Part shown: one piece after another, positions 24,601 to 34,154 of the stretch
How positions within the stretch are numbered: position 1 is the first letter of the stretch
Layout of the letters: the number at the start of each line of letters is the position of its first letter
Source: UBA7236 sp035439505
Lineage (GTDB): Bacteria; Bacteroidota; Bacteroidia; Chitinophagales; BACL12
Direction: 5' to 3'
DNA: 64,000 bases
Assembly: GCA_035439505.1 (NCBI GenBank)
Contig: DAORKJ010000001.1
Location: 62,001 to 126,000, forward strand
Notes under the pieces: model-generated
Seen by the model: only the letters and a program-made list of their open reading frames with translations
The model's database searches: none
Told to the model about the DNA's origin: nothing
Position numbers and translations under genes: made by a program

Positions 24601-27002
24601 TATTCCGTCCAGCCGACGACAGTCAACTACCATTAACAGTTGCGCATGGTATAACCAACCTGAAAGTAGATAACCTTGCTAAAAAAATGCAAGTAACGGT
24701 TACACATGATCAAAATTCGCGCAGTAATAAAAAACAAACCATTCAGATTAAAGCTGCTCCAAATGCAGAAGTAACTGTTGCAGTTGTGGATGAAGGTATT
24801 TTGCAGATTAAAAATTTCCAAACGCCGGACCCTTACAACTATTTTTATATGCAACATGCATTAGGTGTAATGAGTTACGATTTATATGCGTATTTGTATC
24901 CGGAAATTTATTTAAAGAAATTATTAAGTGGTGGTGACGGTGGTGATGCAGGAGCGCGTTTAAATCCAATGACTGCCAATCGCGTGAAACTGGTTTCATA
25001 CTGGAGTGGCATTTTGAAAACTGATGGATCAGGCAAAGCGAAATTCGATATTGATATTCCACAATTTAGTGGCGACCTGCGTGTTATGGTGGTCGCTTAT
25101 AAAAACGACATGTTTGGCAGTAGCGAAACGCATATGAAAGTTGCTGACCCAATTGTTGTGACTACTTCCTTACCAAGGTTTTTAAGTCCGGGCGATACTA
25201 TTACAGTACCTGTTACGTTGGCCAATACAACCGGTAAAAATGCATCAGGTAAGATAAATATCAGCGCCGAAGGCCCGATAAAAGTTGCCGGTAGTAATAA
25301 TATCGATTTTAGTGCTTCTGCAAATAAAGAATCACGTGTGGAATTTAAAATGGTGGCAACAGGGCAAACCGGAAATGCTAAAGTAAAAGTAAAAGTGCAG
25401 GCATTGAACGAAACGTTTACCGATGAGATTGAAATCGGTGTTCGTCCTCCCGCATCCTTACAAAAATATTCAGGCTCAGGGTATGTGGAAGGTAATAAAA
25501 CACAAACTATCAATCTCACCAATAATTTTGTTGGTGATGGTGCTAAAGCAAAATTGGTAGTCAGCCGTTCACCAATTGTTCAATTTACTGACCATCTGGA
25601 ATATTTGATTAATTATCCGCATGGTTGTGTCGAGCAAATTACCTCGAGTGTATTCCCTCAAATTTATTATGGTGATTTGGTGAAAGAAATATATGGTAAG
25701 GAGACAAAAGATTTAAATCCTTCTTACAATGTTCAGGAAGGTATTCGAATATTGGAAAGCATGCAAATGTATAACGGCGCATTGATGTATTGGCCTGGTG
25801 GTGGATATGAAAGTTGGTGGGGAACTATTTATGCTACCCATTTTATGTATGAAGCCAAAAAAGCAGGTTATGATGTAGACGATAAAGTGTTAAATCGCTC
25901 ATATGGTTACATGAAAAATATGCTTAAGCAAAAGAAAACTTTTGTGTATTACTACAATTCGAATTTAAGTAAAGAGATGGCTGCCAAAGAAGTATTTTAC
26001 AGTATGTATGTATTAGCTCTCGCAGGTAAAGCAGAAATCTCTACCATGAATTATTACAAAGCCAATTTGAGTGTGGTGCCTTTAGATGGTAAATATTTAT
26101 TGGCCATGTCATATTTATTAGCAGGAGATAAAAAGAGTTATGAAAAATTATTGCCTTCTGAGTTTAGTGGCGAAGAGTCGAAACAAGTATTTGGCGGTAG
26201 TTTCTACTCTCCTATCCGCGACAGAGCCATAGCCTTAAACTGTATGTTGGAAACCGATCCTGAAAATCAACAAATTGGTCGTTTAGCTCAACAACTGTCT
26301 GAGATGATGAAAAACCGGTATTACCTAAATACACAGGAACGTTCATTTGCGTTTTTAGCGTTTGGTAAACTCGCACGTCAAAGTAAAGATTCGAATGTAA
26401 CTGCAACTATAAAAGCTAATGGTACCGAAGTTGGAAAATACACGGGTAAAGATTTGGTAATAGACAATAAATCGCTCATCAATAATAATGTTGAGATTAC
26501 CACAAGTGGAAACGGTAAATTATATTATTTCTGGACAACAAAAGGTGTTACTGCCGATGGTTCGTTTAAGCAGGAAGATAATTATTTACGTGTTCGCAAA
26601 TCGTTTTATAATCGTTGGGGGACTTCTATTGATTTAAAAAATGTGAAACAAAACGATTTAATAGTGGTGAAGATAACTTTAGAAAGTGCAACCGGTACTT
26701 ATGTAGATAATGTTGTGATTACGGATATTTTACCTGCAGGGTTTGAAATAGAAAATGACCGTTTAAGAGCCACTTCAAGTTTCGACTGGATTAAAAATCA
26801 AAGTTCAGCACAACATGAAGATATTCGTGATGACAGGATTAATATTTATACCACTGCCAGTTCAACATTAAGCACTTATTATTATACCGTAAGGGCAGTT
26901 TCACCGGGTGTATTTAAAATGGGGCCGGTAATGGCCGATGCGATGTATAATGAAGAGTATCATAGTTATAATGGCGCCGGTATTGTAAAAATTACAAGAT
27001 AA
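21609..27002 (+). CDS. Alpha-2-macroglobulin family lipoprotein with thioester motif
   Basis: A 1797-aa predicted lipoprotein (GLYSC, Cys 18) with the architecture of bacterial alpha-2-macroglobulins: many N-terminal MG beta-sandwich domains, including the characteristic FLYPARDLYRPGETMYIAGI (residues ~575), a central bait-like region, the A2M block (VSYWSGILKTDGSGKAKFDI), and the thioester-domain motif YPHGCVEQ with Cys 1340-Val-Glu-Gln 1343. These periplasmic inhibitors trap proteases by thioester cross-linking. In Proteobacteria the homolog YfhM is encoded with PBP1C; here pbpC lies about 4.7 kb downstream on the same strand. A membrane-protein gene starts 17 nt after the stop, suggesting co-transcription. 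Confidence 0.94.
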   Translation: MRAPAIWLSILILGLYSCNSDRNLIAIDSTNFEEEISVNQNLEFTLNQHLFNDSLFDKWTDEELLTITPKVAGKFKITSSDQITFSPSGGFAESEKYTVAVSESIYKKTDIRLAVKKEPVMFNTPLLDLKTTNLYWSKEDATGELLLNADLLFNATVDAKKIAEALVVKHAGEKKSTRINTTQTSKTITVSIHNMDPKHEERDILFALAKGISSPGSSYSTPKQIQLQVEIPIIENLEIKDITAEHNGIAGTVHVYTNQQIGNSNINNLVSTQPPVSLNIEKTTNGLILTSEEFQADITYTLILSEQLFGVAGGKMIDEYSQSITFGELEPMIEFANGKGLYLSNKGNKNLGVRIVNVPKVKVEVIKIYENNLLAFMRDGFSYRWYEEYDSEEEYWDYFDYRDVNTELFGNIVYEKEIETSKLEKYNASRVLHLDFIDKLERFNGIYVVKVSSTDKRWLTDAQIVSLSDIGLIAKATEDELYVFANSIVNATPLSGVKVSFISSNNQKLYTTTTDKNGVAKFSGLKKNLPDFDVNLITAESGADYNFLPFNQTIVSTSRFDVGGKRLNESNMDGFLYPARDLYRPGETMYIAGIIRTYSWEVLPRIPVKLKVLSPSGKEFKSLKKTLDDQGGFETGIVLPKTATTGTYTVELYTSNDVLLTTSYISVEEFMPDRIKVSSNLNKNEYYPGDEVKTSIKADNLYGTPAANRNWEAEINLNRSYFSSKKYNNYNFQISGGETYLSTQTTEGTTNDDGEADVAFVIPSEYVNIGLLNGRVMTTVFDESGRPVYDVKDFKVITQNILLGIGDFDYYTKTKQSIKIPLIALDKDDKLSSSDAKVEIIKHEYETVIEKNRTYYTYRSNKVEKLQSTQTITIKGENTAVWFTPQLSGEYEVRVKFPNSGTYVSQHFYAYGWGNTQSNSFEVDNEGNINIVADKENYNVGDEANLLFTAPFNGKLLVTVERNKVFEYYYLDTEKKSASLKLKMDNSFVPNVYVTATLFRPADDSQLPLTVAHGITNLKVDNLAKKMQVTVTHDQNSRSNKKQTIQIKAAPNAEVTVAVVDEGILQIKNFQTPDPYNYFYMQHALGVMSYDLYAYLYPEIYLKKLLSGGDGGDAGARLNPMTANRVKLVSYWSGILKTDGSGKAKFDIDIPQFSGDLRVMVVAYKNDMFGSSETHMKVADPIVVTTSLPRFLSPGDTITVPVTLANTTGKNASGKINISAEGPIKVAGSNNIDFSASANKESRVEFKMVATGQTGNAKVKVKVQALNETFTDEIEIGVRPPASLQKYSGSGYVEGNKTQTINLTNNFVGDGAKAKLVVSRSPIVQFTDHLEYLINYPHGCVEQITSSVFPQIYYGDLVKEIYGKETKDLNPSYNVQEGIRILESMQMYNGALMYWPGGGYESWWGTIYATHFMYEAKKAGYDVDDKVLNRSYGYMKNMLKQKKTFVYYYNSNLSKEMAAKEVFYSMYVLALAGKAEISTMNYYKANLSVVPLDGKYLLAMSYLLAGDKKSYEKLLPSEFSGEESKQVFGGSFYSPIRDRAIALNCMLETDPENQQIGRLAQQLSEMMKNRYYLNTQERSFAFLAFGKLARQSKDSNVTATIKANGTEVGKYTGKDLVIDNKSLINNNVEITTSGNGKLYYFWTTKGVTADGSFKQEDNYLRVRKSFYNRWGTSIDLKNVKQNDLIVVKITLESATGTYVDNVVITDILPAGFEIENDRLRATSSFDWIKNQSSAQHEDIRDDRINIYTTASSTLSTYYYTVRAVSPGVFKMGPVMADAMYNEEYHSYNGAGIVKITR

Positions 27003-27019
27003 AATTTAACTTAGCAGTA

Positions 27020-28813
27020 ATGAAACGATTTTCATTAATCGCATTACTGCTAAGTTATTTACTCATTTTAGCATTTGTTGCTTATTACCCTAAGTTCAAC
27101 AAACCGGGAACGGAAGCTACCATTTCTTATGATGTGGCGGGGTATTACTTTTATCTGCCTGCTATTTTTATTTATGATGATATTCATCACTTAGCATTTC
27201 AGGAAGCAACAAATAACAAATATCAATATACGCCGGGTGCTTACCAGGGTGTTCAATTATCTGATGGAAGTTATACGATGAAGTACACCATAGGTGCTGC
27301 GATTATGTACGCACCCTTTTTTTTCACAGCGCATATCTGGGCCAATATTACAGGAATTAATGCCGATGGATTTTCACCCCCCTATCAACAGATGATAAGC
27401 TTTGGGTGTTTATTATATGCTTTTTTAGGCTTGTGGTTATTACGAAAAATACTGCTGAAATATTTTTCTGAGACTGCGACCGGGCTGACTATCATTTCAC
27501 TTGTTTTGGCTACTAATTACCTTAATTATAGTGCGATAGATAATGCCATGACACATAATTTATTGTTCACGGTTTTTACCGGCATTATTTGGTTTACCAT
27601 CAAATTTTACGAAAAACAAAGTTTTAAATATGCCATCATACTAGGCTTATTATGTGGCTTGGCGACTATTATACGACCAACGGATATATTAATTTGTTTA
27701 ATTCCGATTTTTTGGGGAGTAACCAACCTTACATCATTACGTGAAAGATTTGTTTTATTATTTAAACACGGCTTAAAAGTATTAAGTTTTGTTGCCTTTG
27801 CAGCAGTAATTGGCAGCATACAGTTATTGTATTGGAAAATAACCACAGGCCAATTCCTTTTTTATAGTTACGAAAACCAGACATTTGACTGGACAAATCC
27901 ACATATCACTGAAGGTTTTTTTTCTTATAAAAAAGGATGGTGGTTATATACTCCATTCATGGTAATGATTATACCGGGATTTATCTATTTATATAAAAAT
28001 TATAAGCCGCTTTTTTTACCCATTTTGCTCTTTACTGTTATCAATATCTATATTGTTTTTAGTTGGTCTATTTGGTGGTATGGTGGTAGTTTGGGACAAA
28101 GGAGTTTAATTGAATCATATGCACTATTAAGTTTTCCAATTGCAGCGGTATTTCAGGCATTGACACAGGCTAAAAAATGGATATGGGCATTAACAGCATG
28201 TTTCGTGGGATTTACAGGCTGGTATAATATTGTGCTGACTATTCAGGCACATAATCCTGCGGGTATTTTAGATGCAGAAAACACTAACCGTACCTATTTT
28301 TGGGCTTCATTCGGTAGAATATCTATTGACAATGATATAAAGCGTTTTTTAGATACAGATGAAATTTACAAAGGTGATAGCAACAAAAGTGAAGTATTGT
28401 ATGAAAACAATATGGAATATGACACCTTACATGTTGATACCATGCATGTAATAAATGGTAAAAAATGTTTGTTTGTAGATAAAAATCATCAAAACACTCA
28501 ACCTTACAGAATTCCAAACCCTACTACCGGTAGTAAGTGGTTGCGTGTTTCTGCTACATTTTTTGTTACTGAAAAAGTGTGGGATGTTTGGAAAATGCCC
28601 CAATTTATCATCCAATTTAAAAATGAAGATGAAGTGGTAAAAACAAAATTTATTCGCGTTCACCGATTAATGAATAGCAATCAAAAACGTAATTTATTTT
28701 TTGATGTTGAAATTCCGGAAAAAAGATACACTACAATTGACATATTCTTATGGAATGCCGATGGGATGACTGCTACTTATATGGATGACATTCGTGTTGA
28801 AGTGCTAGAATAA
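27020..28813 (+). CDS. Multi-pass membrane protein, GT-C glycosyltransferase-like
   Basis: A 597-aa integral membrane protein. A first transmembrane helix (MKRFSLIALLLSYLLILAFV) is followed by an extracytoplasmic loop with SYDVAGYYFYLPAIFIYDD, then about ten further hydrophobic segments up to residue ~410, and a soluble C-terminal domain (~430-597) of beta-sandwich appearance. The layout, and the acidic residue in the first loop, resemble GT-C transferases of the ArnT/PMT type that use polyprenyl-linked sugars. That is by analogy and no family motif is certain. It starts 17 nt after the A2M gene and is probably in its operon; a strong terminator follows. Confidence 0.6.
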   Translation: MKRFSLIALLLSYLLILAFVAYYPKFNKPGTEATISYDVAGYYFYLPAIFIYDDIHHLAFQEATNNKYQYTPGAYQGVQLSDGSYTMKYTIGAAIMYAPFFFTAHIWANITGINADGFSPPYQQMISFGCLLYAFLGLWLLRKILLKYFSETATGLTIISLVLATNYLNYSAIDNAMTHNLLFTVFTGIIWFTIKFYEKQSFKYAIILGLLCGLATIIRPTDILICLIPIFWGVTNLTSLRERFVLLFKHGLKVLSFVAFAAVIGSIQLLYWKITTGQFLFYSYENQTFDWTNPHITEGFFSYKKGWWLYTPFMVMIIPGFIYLYKNYKPLFLPILLFTVINIYIVFSWSIWWYGGSLGQRSLIESYALLSFPIAAVFQALTQAKKWIWALTACFVGFTGWYNIVLTIQAHNPAGILDAENTNRTYFWASFGRISIDNDIKRFLDTDEIYKGDSNKSEVLYENNMEYDTLHVDTMHVINGKKCLFVDKNHQNTQPYRIPNPTTGSKWLRVSATFFVTEKVWDVWKMPQFIIQFKNEDEVVKTKFIRVHRLMNSNQKRNLFFDVEIPEKRYTTIDIFLWNADGMTATYMDDIRVEVLE

Positions 28814-28843
28814 AAAAAGCGGGATATAAAAATACATCCCGCT
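28812..28843. terminator. Bidirectional terminator between convergent genes
   Basis: A perfect stem agcgggat (28818-28825) / atcccgct (28836-28843), flanked by an A-run on the left. It serves the SGNH-like gene on the minus strand and probably the membrane-protein gene on the plus strand. Confidence 0.8.
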
Positions 28844-28862
28844 CAAAATATTTTGGTAACTA

Positions 28863-30440
28863 TTAATATTTAATTCTTACTGCACTATTAAATTCTTCCG
28901 GCAGTGGAATGGCAGTGCCATCAACATCGAAAAACTGCATTCCATACTCCCCTCTTTCCAATAATTCATTTAAATCGGTATGCTGATTTAATACATCTGC
29001 TACCTCAGCAACTACTTTCCCTTTTGAATCGGTAATAACAACTTTTACGTTGCTATGGCCATTTAATACGCGTTTTAATTTCGGTAATTTGTTGGTGCCA
29101 TTAACTACCCAGGCCGGTGCATTTGGGTCAATAACTTTACCAGGCTTGCTTGAAGACACGGAAGTGGTATTTTCATCTGTAATTACCATCAACTGCATAT
29201 TTTCATCAATTTTAAACTGTCCAGCATAAACATGTTGAAACTCATCGTTTATTACATATTTATAAGTTCCTGGGTCTTTTATTTCAACTGAAAAACTTTT
29301 TGCACGTTTTGCTTTTTCATTACTGTAAACTACAACCGAATCTTTCACTACCGCTATGCGAAAACGTTCTCCTATGCTATCAAATAAAATGGCGTGAACC
29401 ATCATATTATTAATTTGAATTTGCATCATATCTACAGTTGCAGTTGTAGCTTCCTCAGTAATTGCTACAGGCGATACACCATTTGGATTTTCAAGAAACC
29501 ACAACTGTGAAACTGGGTCTGTGCTCCAAAAATCTACTAAATCTTTTGAGACACGTTCAATACCTAAATCAGTTGGATGCACGCCATCGTTGGAAACCAA
29601 TTGTTTGTTCCAGGTATAACCATCCGTGCGAGGTTTATCACCCTGGGTCCAAAAATAAGGTCCCCATAAAATTAATGGTGCAACAGCATCTTCGCCTTTA
29701 TAAGCAAGTGATTTATCTCCTTCAATTTGTTTTTCTATTAACCATTTACAAGCCCAACCATTAATATATGCTTTTGGCTCGCGGTGTTTGTCTTTTCCTT
29801 CCGGCGGCATAAATTCGGTTGTATGGCGTCCGGTCACATAAAATAATTTTAAATTAGGATAACGTTTTTTGCAGAAATTTACCATGTAGGTAAAATCATC
29901 AACCAGTTGTTTTCCCCTGCTTTCAAAACCGTCTTCACGATTGCGCAAGTTATCCTCCTGAAACCAAATTACCTGCACCTGGTCAAAAGTTAACCCCGAT
30001 TCAGATAATCTGCCATCAATAACCTTCCAAAAATTGGCTGATGGCTCCATGATATCACTTAGGTCTTGTCCTCCTATACCGCAATTAACAAAACTGATTT
30101 CCTTGTTTACACCTTTATGATTAGGCACCATATTTTCCAAACCTTTGCTAAACATGGCTACTGTTGAAGCACCAATAGTAATAAGACCAATTTTCCCGTT
30201 AGGGTCAGGCTTACCTTGGCTATTGAGTGGTTGTACCGATTGTGCCATAAGCACTGCATCTGCATAAAAGGCTTCAGGCATAGTGTTACTGCCATTGGGG
30301 TAAAGGCCTCCCTGTTTACCCATGTAAGTGCCGGTGCCAAGTTCATCAATTGGTGGCAAAGTTTTAACATCAACGCCTTGTGCTCTGGTAAACATAGCTG
30401 CCAGCGTAGTAAAAATCGAAAGCATAATAATTCGTTTCAT
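28863..30440 (-). CDS. Exported SGNH/GDSL-like hydrolase
   Basis: A 525-aa protein with a signal peptide (MKRIIMLSIFTTLAAMFTRA then QG). Residues ~85-310 show SGNH-hydrolase blocks in order: IGLITIGASTVAMF (block I, with GAST instead of the usual GDS), FVNCGIGGQDL (block II Gly), a WFQEDN segment in the place of block III, and SNDGVHPTDLG (block V, Asp 285 and His 288). The C-terminal ~200 residues are beta-rich and unassigned. Such enzymes act on esters or acetylated sugars; the substrate is unknown. It is read opposite to its envelope-related neighbours. Confidence 0.7.
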   Translation of the reverse strand: MKRIIMLSIFTTLAAMFTRAQGVDVKTLPPIDELGTGTYMGKQGGLYPNGSNTMPEAFYADAVLMAQSVQPLNSQGKPDPNGKIGLITIGASTVAMFSKGLENMVPNHKGVNKEISFVNCGIGGQDLSDIMEPSANFWKVIDGRLSESGLTFDQVQVIWFQEDNLRNREDGFESRGKQLVDDFTYMVNFCKKRYPNLKLFYVTGRHTTEFMPPEGKDKHREPKAYINGWACKWLIEKQIEGDKSLAYKGEDAVAPLILWGPYFWTQGDKPRTDGYTWNKQLVSNDGVHPTDLGIERVSKDLVDFWSTDPVSQLWFLENPNGVSPVAITEEATTATVDMMQIQINNMMVHAILFDSIGERFRIAVVKDSVVVYSNEKAKRAKSFSVEIKDPGTYKYVINDEFQHVYAGQFKIDENMQLMVITDENTTSVSSSKPGKVIDPNAPAWVVNGTNKLPKLKRVLNGHSNVKVVITDSKGKVVAEVADVLNQHTDLNELLERGEYGMQFFDVDGTAIPLPEEFNSAVRIKY

Positions 30441-30523
30441 AATGTGGGAATTTTTAATTCAAATTTTTACAAATATCATACCTTTAATGAGAAAATGAAC
30501 GTTTTTTTAAGCAATACTGAGCA

Positions 30524-31687
30524 ATGAAGGCATATTTAGTAAGTATTTTACTGGTTTTCACAACTTTTTTAAACCCATATGTGCTTTCCGCACAGGCTAT
30601 GTTAGGGTATACCGATGCGCAGGGCGATTTTTATGTCAACGATGGGGGTAAGATTATACACCTCGAGCCTCAACGAATAATTTCATCTCAACCAGCTGCC
30701 AACAGCATCGCTTATATCTCCAATTCCGGTAACTTAACCTATTATGCCAACCACGAGCAACAAAAACTCGAAATTTCAAATCCTTCGTTTTATAAAAACA
30801 CCGACTACTATTTATATTATGCCACAGGCGGCAGCTTTTCTGTTTACAATGGCACTGCACGAAAATATTTGGGGAACATACAGCAAAACCCATTTGCGTT
30901 TGGCGACAGTATAGCAGCTATGCACGATTTTTCAGAATATTTTTATGTGTATGAAAATGATCGCTTTATTGAGCTGGAGCAACATCCTACAAAAAAAATT
31001 ATAGCCGGTGATAATATTATTGCCTATGTAAATCATCTCGATCAATTTAAAATATACTTTCACGGTGATAAAGTTGATGTAGATGATTATATGCCACAAA
31101 AAATTGCTGCCGGTGCAAACATTGTAGCATTTATCGACAGTTATAATTACTTAAAAGTGTTTTACGGCGGAATGATTCATGAGTTGTTTAATGTTACACA
31201 ATCCACCTGCCTTGAAATTCCCTATAGTATAGAGGATGATGGCATTGAAAATTATTGTAATGCTGAATTGGTGTATGATATGCAAAATGCTTTACCCTTA
31301 TTTCAAGCCGGTGATGATATTGTAGCCTATATTGATGACATGGGCCAATTTTTAGTTTTCGATAAAGGGAATATCATCGAATTAGAATCGCAAATGCCTT
31401 TACATTACGAAGTTGTTGACAATTTGTTATGGTATGTAGATAACAACAACTACCTAAAAGTATATTGTAATGGTGAATTAAGTATAGCAGAAACATTTTA
31501 TCCGGAAAAAATTAAGGCAGATAAAGATGTAATTGTTTACACCGATTTAGATAAACGACTTCGTGCATTTTACAACAATGAATCCATCCCTGTTTCTGCT
31601 AATATTGTGATAGATTTTAGTTTGAACAATACTACCATTATGTATAATGAAATCCCTAATAAATACAAGTTCCATTATCTTCGTTGA
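30524..31687 (+). CDS. Secreted repeat protein (beta-propeller-like), coupled to pbpC
   Basis: A 387-aa exported protein with signal peptide (MKAYLVSILLVFTTFLNPYV...SAQA). The mature part is built of about seven or eight degenerate ~45-residue repeats, each with a pattern like 'I.AGDNIIAYVN..DQFKIY..G', for example AAGANIVAFIDSYNYLKVFY, QAGDDIVAYIDDMGQFLVFD and KADKDVIVYTDLDKRLRAFY. This spacing suggests a beta-propeller or WG-type repeat fold. No catalytic motif is seen. Its TGA stop overlaps the pbpC ATG by one base (TGATG at 31685-31689), so translation of the two is probably coupled. I infer a periplasmic role linked to PBP1C. Confidence 0.7.
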   Translation: MKAYLVSILLVFTTFLNPYVLSAQAMLGYTDAQGDFYVNDGGKIIHLEPQRIISSQPAANSIAYISNSGNLTYYANHEQQKLEISNPSFYKNTDYYLYYATGGSFSVYNGTARKYLGNIQQNPFAFGDSIAAMHDFSEYFYVYENDRFIELEQHPTKKIIAGDNIIAYVNHLDQFKIYFHGDKVDVDDYMPQKIAAGANIVAFIDSYNYLKVFYGGMIHELFNVTQSTCLEIPYSIEDDGIENYCNAELVYDMQNALPLFQAGDDIVAYIDDMGQFLVFDKGNIIELESQMPLHYEVVDNLLWYVDNNNYLKVYCNGELSIAETFYPEKIKADKDVIVYTDLDKRLRAFYNNESIPVSANIVIDFSLNNTTIMYNEIPNKYKFHYLR

Positions 31688-34050
31688 TGAACCTACGTCT
31701 TAAGCAATTAAATCATGTAATTATTCGTATTCAACACGCATTTAACAATTTTCGTTATTTGCGATGGATAAAAAAAATGGCATTATGTTTTGCGATATGT
31801 TTAGGGTTGTTTTTTTTCTTAAATATTTTGTTCCCTGTTCAAGTTGATATTGAGTATTCACAAATTGTAACCGCTCGTGATGGTACCGTATTAAATGCAT
31901 TTTTAACCAGTGATGACAAATGGCGTATGATGACAGAGTTGTCTGAAATAACGCCGGCTATGCAAACTGCCATTATTTATAAAGAAGATAAATATTTTTA
32001 TCGCCACCCGGGTGTGAATCCAGGAGCTGTTATTCGTGCATTGTATAATAATATTACCACTGGAACGCGTACCTCAGGAGCCTCCACAATTACAATGCAA
32101 GTTGCCCGCTTGTTGCAACCAAAAGACAGAACCTATGGAAACAAATTTGTAGAAATGTTTCGTGCATTGCAAATCGACATGTTGTATTCCAAAGAAGAAA
32201 TATTACAAATGTATTTAAACCTTGTACCTTATGGTGGCAATATAGAAGGTGTTAAAGCTGCATCAGTTTTGTATTTGGAGAAAACGCCGGAAGTATTAAG
32301 TTTAGCCGAATTAACTGCACTTTCGATAATCCCCAACCGACCAACCACTTTGCGTCCGGGTGTAAATAATGATGTAATAATTCGCGAAAGAAATAAATGG
32401 TTGAACAGATTTAAGTCCGACGAATTGTTTCCTGATGATATAATTGAAGATGCGTTAAACGAACCCTTTAATGCATTTAGAACCGAAGGTCCAAAATTAG
32501 CAAGGCATTTTTCTACAAGATTAAAATATCAATATCCGGGAAAACCGATCATTAAGTCGAACTTAATTGCGGAGCAACAAATGCAGGCAGAAAAACAAGT
32601 CGGCGATTATGTGCGTCAATTATGGGGATTAGATATACATAACGGAGCTGCCATTATCATCGATAATCATACACATCAGGTGGTTGCTTATGTTGGTTCA
32701 GGTGATTTTTTTAATACCTTGGATGGCGGCCAGGTAGATGGTGTGCAAGCTATACGTTCCCCGGGAAGTACATTAAAACCATTGTTATATGCCATAGCTT
32801 TCGACGAAGGATTGCAAACACCACAATCAATAATTGCGGACGTTCCGGTAAATTATTCCGGGTATAGTCCCGAAAATTATGATGAAGATTATAAAGGAAA
32901 TATCACCATTGAATATGCCCTCTCCCACTCATTAAATATTCCGGCTGTAAAAACATTAAGTGATTTAGGATTAGATAAATTTTTGAATAAATTAATACAA
33001 TGCGATTTCAGCAGTATTGATCAAAAAAGAAATGATTTAGGATTATCAGTAGCCTTGGGTGGATGTGGTGTTTCATTGGAACAATTAACCAGATTATATA
33101 GCAGTTTTGCCAATGGCGGGCAATTTGCTCATATTAGATGGTTGCAGGAAGATGATGACACCAGTGCTATTCAAATTATTTCGCCAAATGCAGCATTTAT
33201 GGTGAATGAAATTTTAACTCAATTAACACGGCCAGATTTACCTAACTTCTATCAAAACGCTAAAAATGTTCCTTTGATAGCATGGAAAACAGGAACTTCA
33301 TATGGCAGAAAAGATGCCTGGAGTATTGGTTACAACAATAATTATACTATTGGAGTTTGGGTGGGTAATTTTTCCGGAAAAGGAGTTCCAGAGTTATCCG
33401 GAGCAAATGTAGCTACGCCGTTGTTATTTAATTTATTTAATGCCATTGAAAAAGAAAATAACAAGGAATGGAATACTATGCCATCTAGTATTCAATTCAG
33501 ATATGTTTGTTCAGTTACAGGTAAAAATCCTGCCGATTTTTGTGATAATGTAGTATTGGATTATTTTATTCCCGGCGTATCAAAAAATGTAATTTGCGAT
33601 CATTTGGTAGAAGTTAAAGTAACTGAAAATGAAAAACTCAGTTATTGCACCACCTGTTTACCGGAGTCGGGTTATAAAGTAAAACTCTACAACAACTATT
33701 CGCCCGAAATTATTAGCTGGATGGAGTCGAAAAGTATTCCCATTACTTTAATCCCAGCACACAATCCCGATTGCGAGCGCGTATTTTCAGATGGCGCGCC
33801 TTCTATTACTTCTCCCATTAACAATATGGAATATTTAATTGATAAACTCGATAAACAAAAAATGATGTTAAGTGCCAATGTAGCATCAGATGTAAAAAAA
33901 GTGTTTTGGTATATCAACGATCGTTTATTAACTGAAGCAGATGTAAAAACACCGGTATTTTTTGAGCCTGAAGAAGGTAAAATAAAAATAAGTTGCAGTG
34001 ATGATAAAGGACGTAATACCGATATCGAAATTACTGTAGAATTATTTTAA
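31687..34050 (+). CDS. pbpC: Penicillin-binding protein 1C
   Basis: A 787-aa bifunctional class A PBP anchored by one N-terminal helix (~30-50). The transglycosylase (GT51) domain has EDKYFYRHPGVNPGAVIRAL (catalytic Glu 100) and GASTITMQVARLL. The transpeptidase domain has S361-T-L-K364 (SPGSTLKP), S415-L-N417 and K534-T-G536. The C-terminal domain (~700-787, from SPINNMEYLID to SCSDDKGRNTDIEITVE) is the BiPBP_C module typical of PbpC. It polymerises and cross-links peptidoglycan in the periplasm. The ATG at 31687 is used; the longer frame would start with an unneeded TTG. The alpha-2-macroglobulin gene upstream is its usual genomic partner. Confidence 0.95.
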   Translation: MNLRLKQLNHVIIRIQHAFNNFRYLRWIKKMALCFAICLGLFFFLNILFPVQVDIEYSQIVTARDGTVLNAFLTSDDKWRMMTELSEITPAMQTAIIYKEDKYFYRHPGVNPGAVIRALYNNITTGTRTSGASTITMQVARLLQPKDRTYGNKFVEMFRALQIDMLYSKEEILQMYLNLVPYGGNIEGVKAASVLYLEKTPEVLSLAELTALSIIPNRPTTLRPGVNNDVIIRERNKWLNRFKSDELFPDDIIEDALNEPFNAFRTEGPKLARHFSTRLKYQYPGKPIIKSNLIAEQQMQAEKQVGDYVRQLWGLDIHNGAAIIIDNHTHQVVAYVGSGDFFNTLDGGQVDGVQAIRSPGSTLKPLLYAIAFDEGLQTPQSIIADVPVNYSGYSPENYDEDYKGNITIEYALSHSLNIPAVKTLSDLGLDKFLNKLIQCDFSSIDQKRNDLGLSVALGGCGVSLEQLTRLYSSFANGGQFAHIRWLQEDDDTSAIQIISPNAAFMVNEILTQLTRPDLPNFYQNAKNVPLIAWKTGTSYGRKDAWSIGYNNNYTIGVWVGNFSGKGVPELSGANVATPLLFNLFNAIEKENNKEWNTMPSSIQFRYVCSVTGKNPADFCDNVVLDYFIPGVSKNVICDHLVEVKVTENEKLSYCTTCLPESGYKVKLYNNYSPEIISWMESKSIPITLIPAHNPDCERVFSDGAPSITSPINNMEYLIDKLDKQKMMLSANVASDVKKVFWYINDRLLTEADVKTPVFFEPEEGKIKISCSDDKGRNTDIEITVELF

Positions 34051-34154
34051 TACAGAACAGGAAATATTTACCGGTTGCCTAAATTGTTAAACCAAAAAAA
34101 TTCGTGTTATCATTTAAGCCTTAAAATAAAATTATGGGTTGAATACTACAAATA

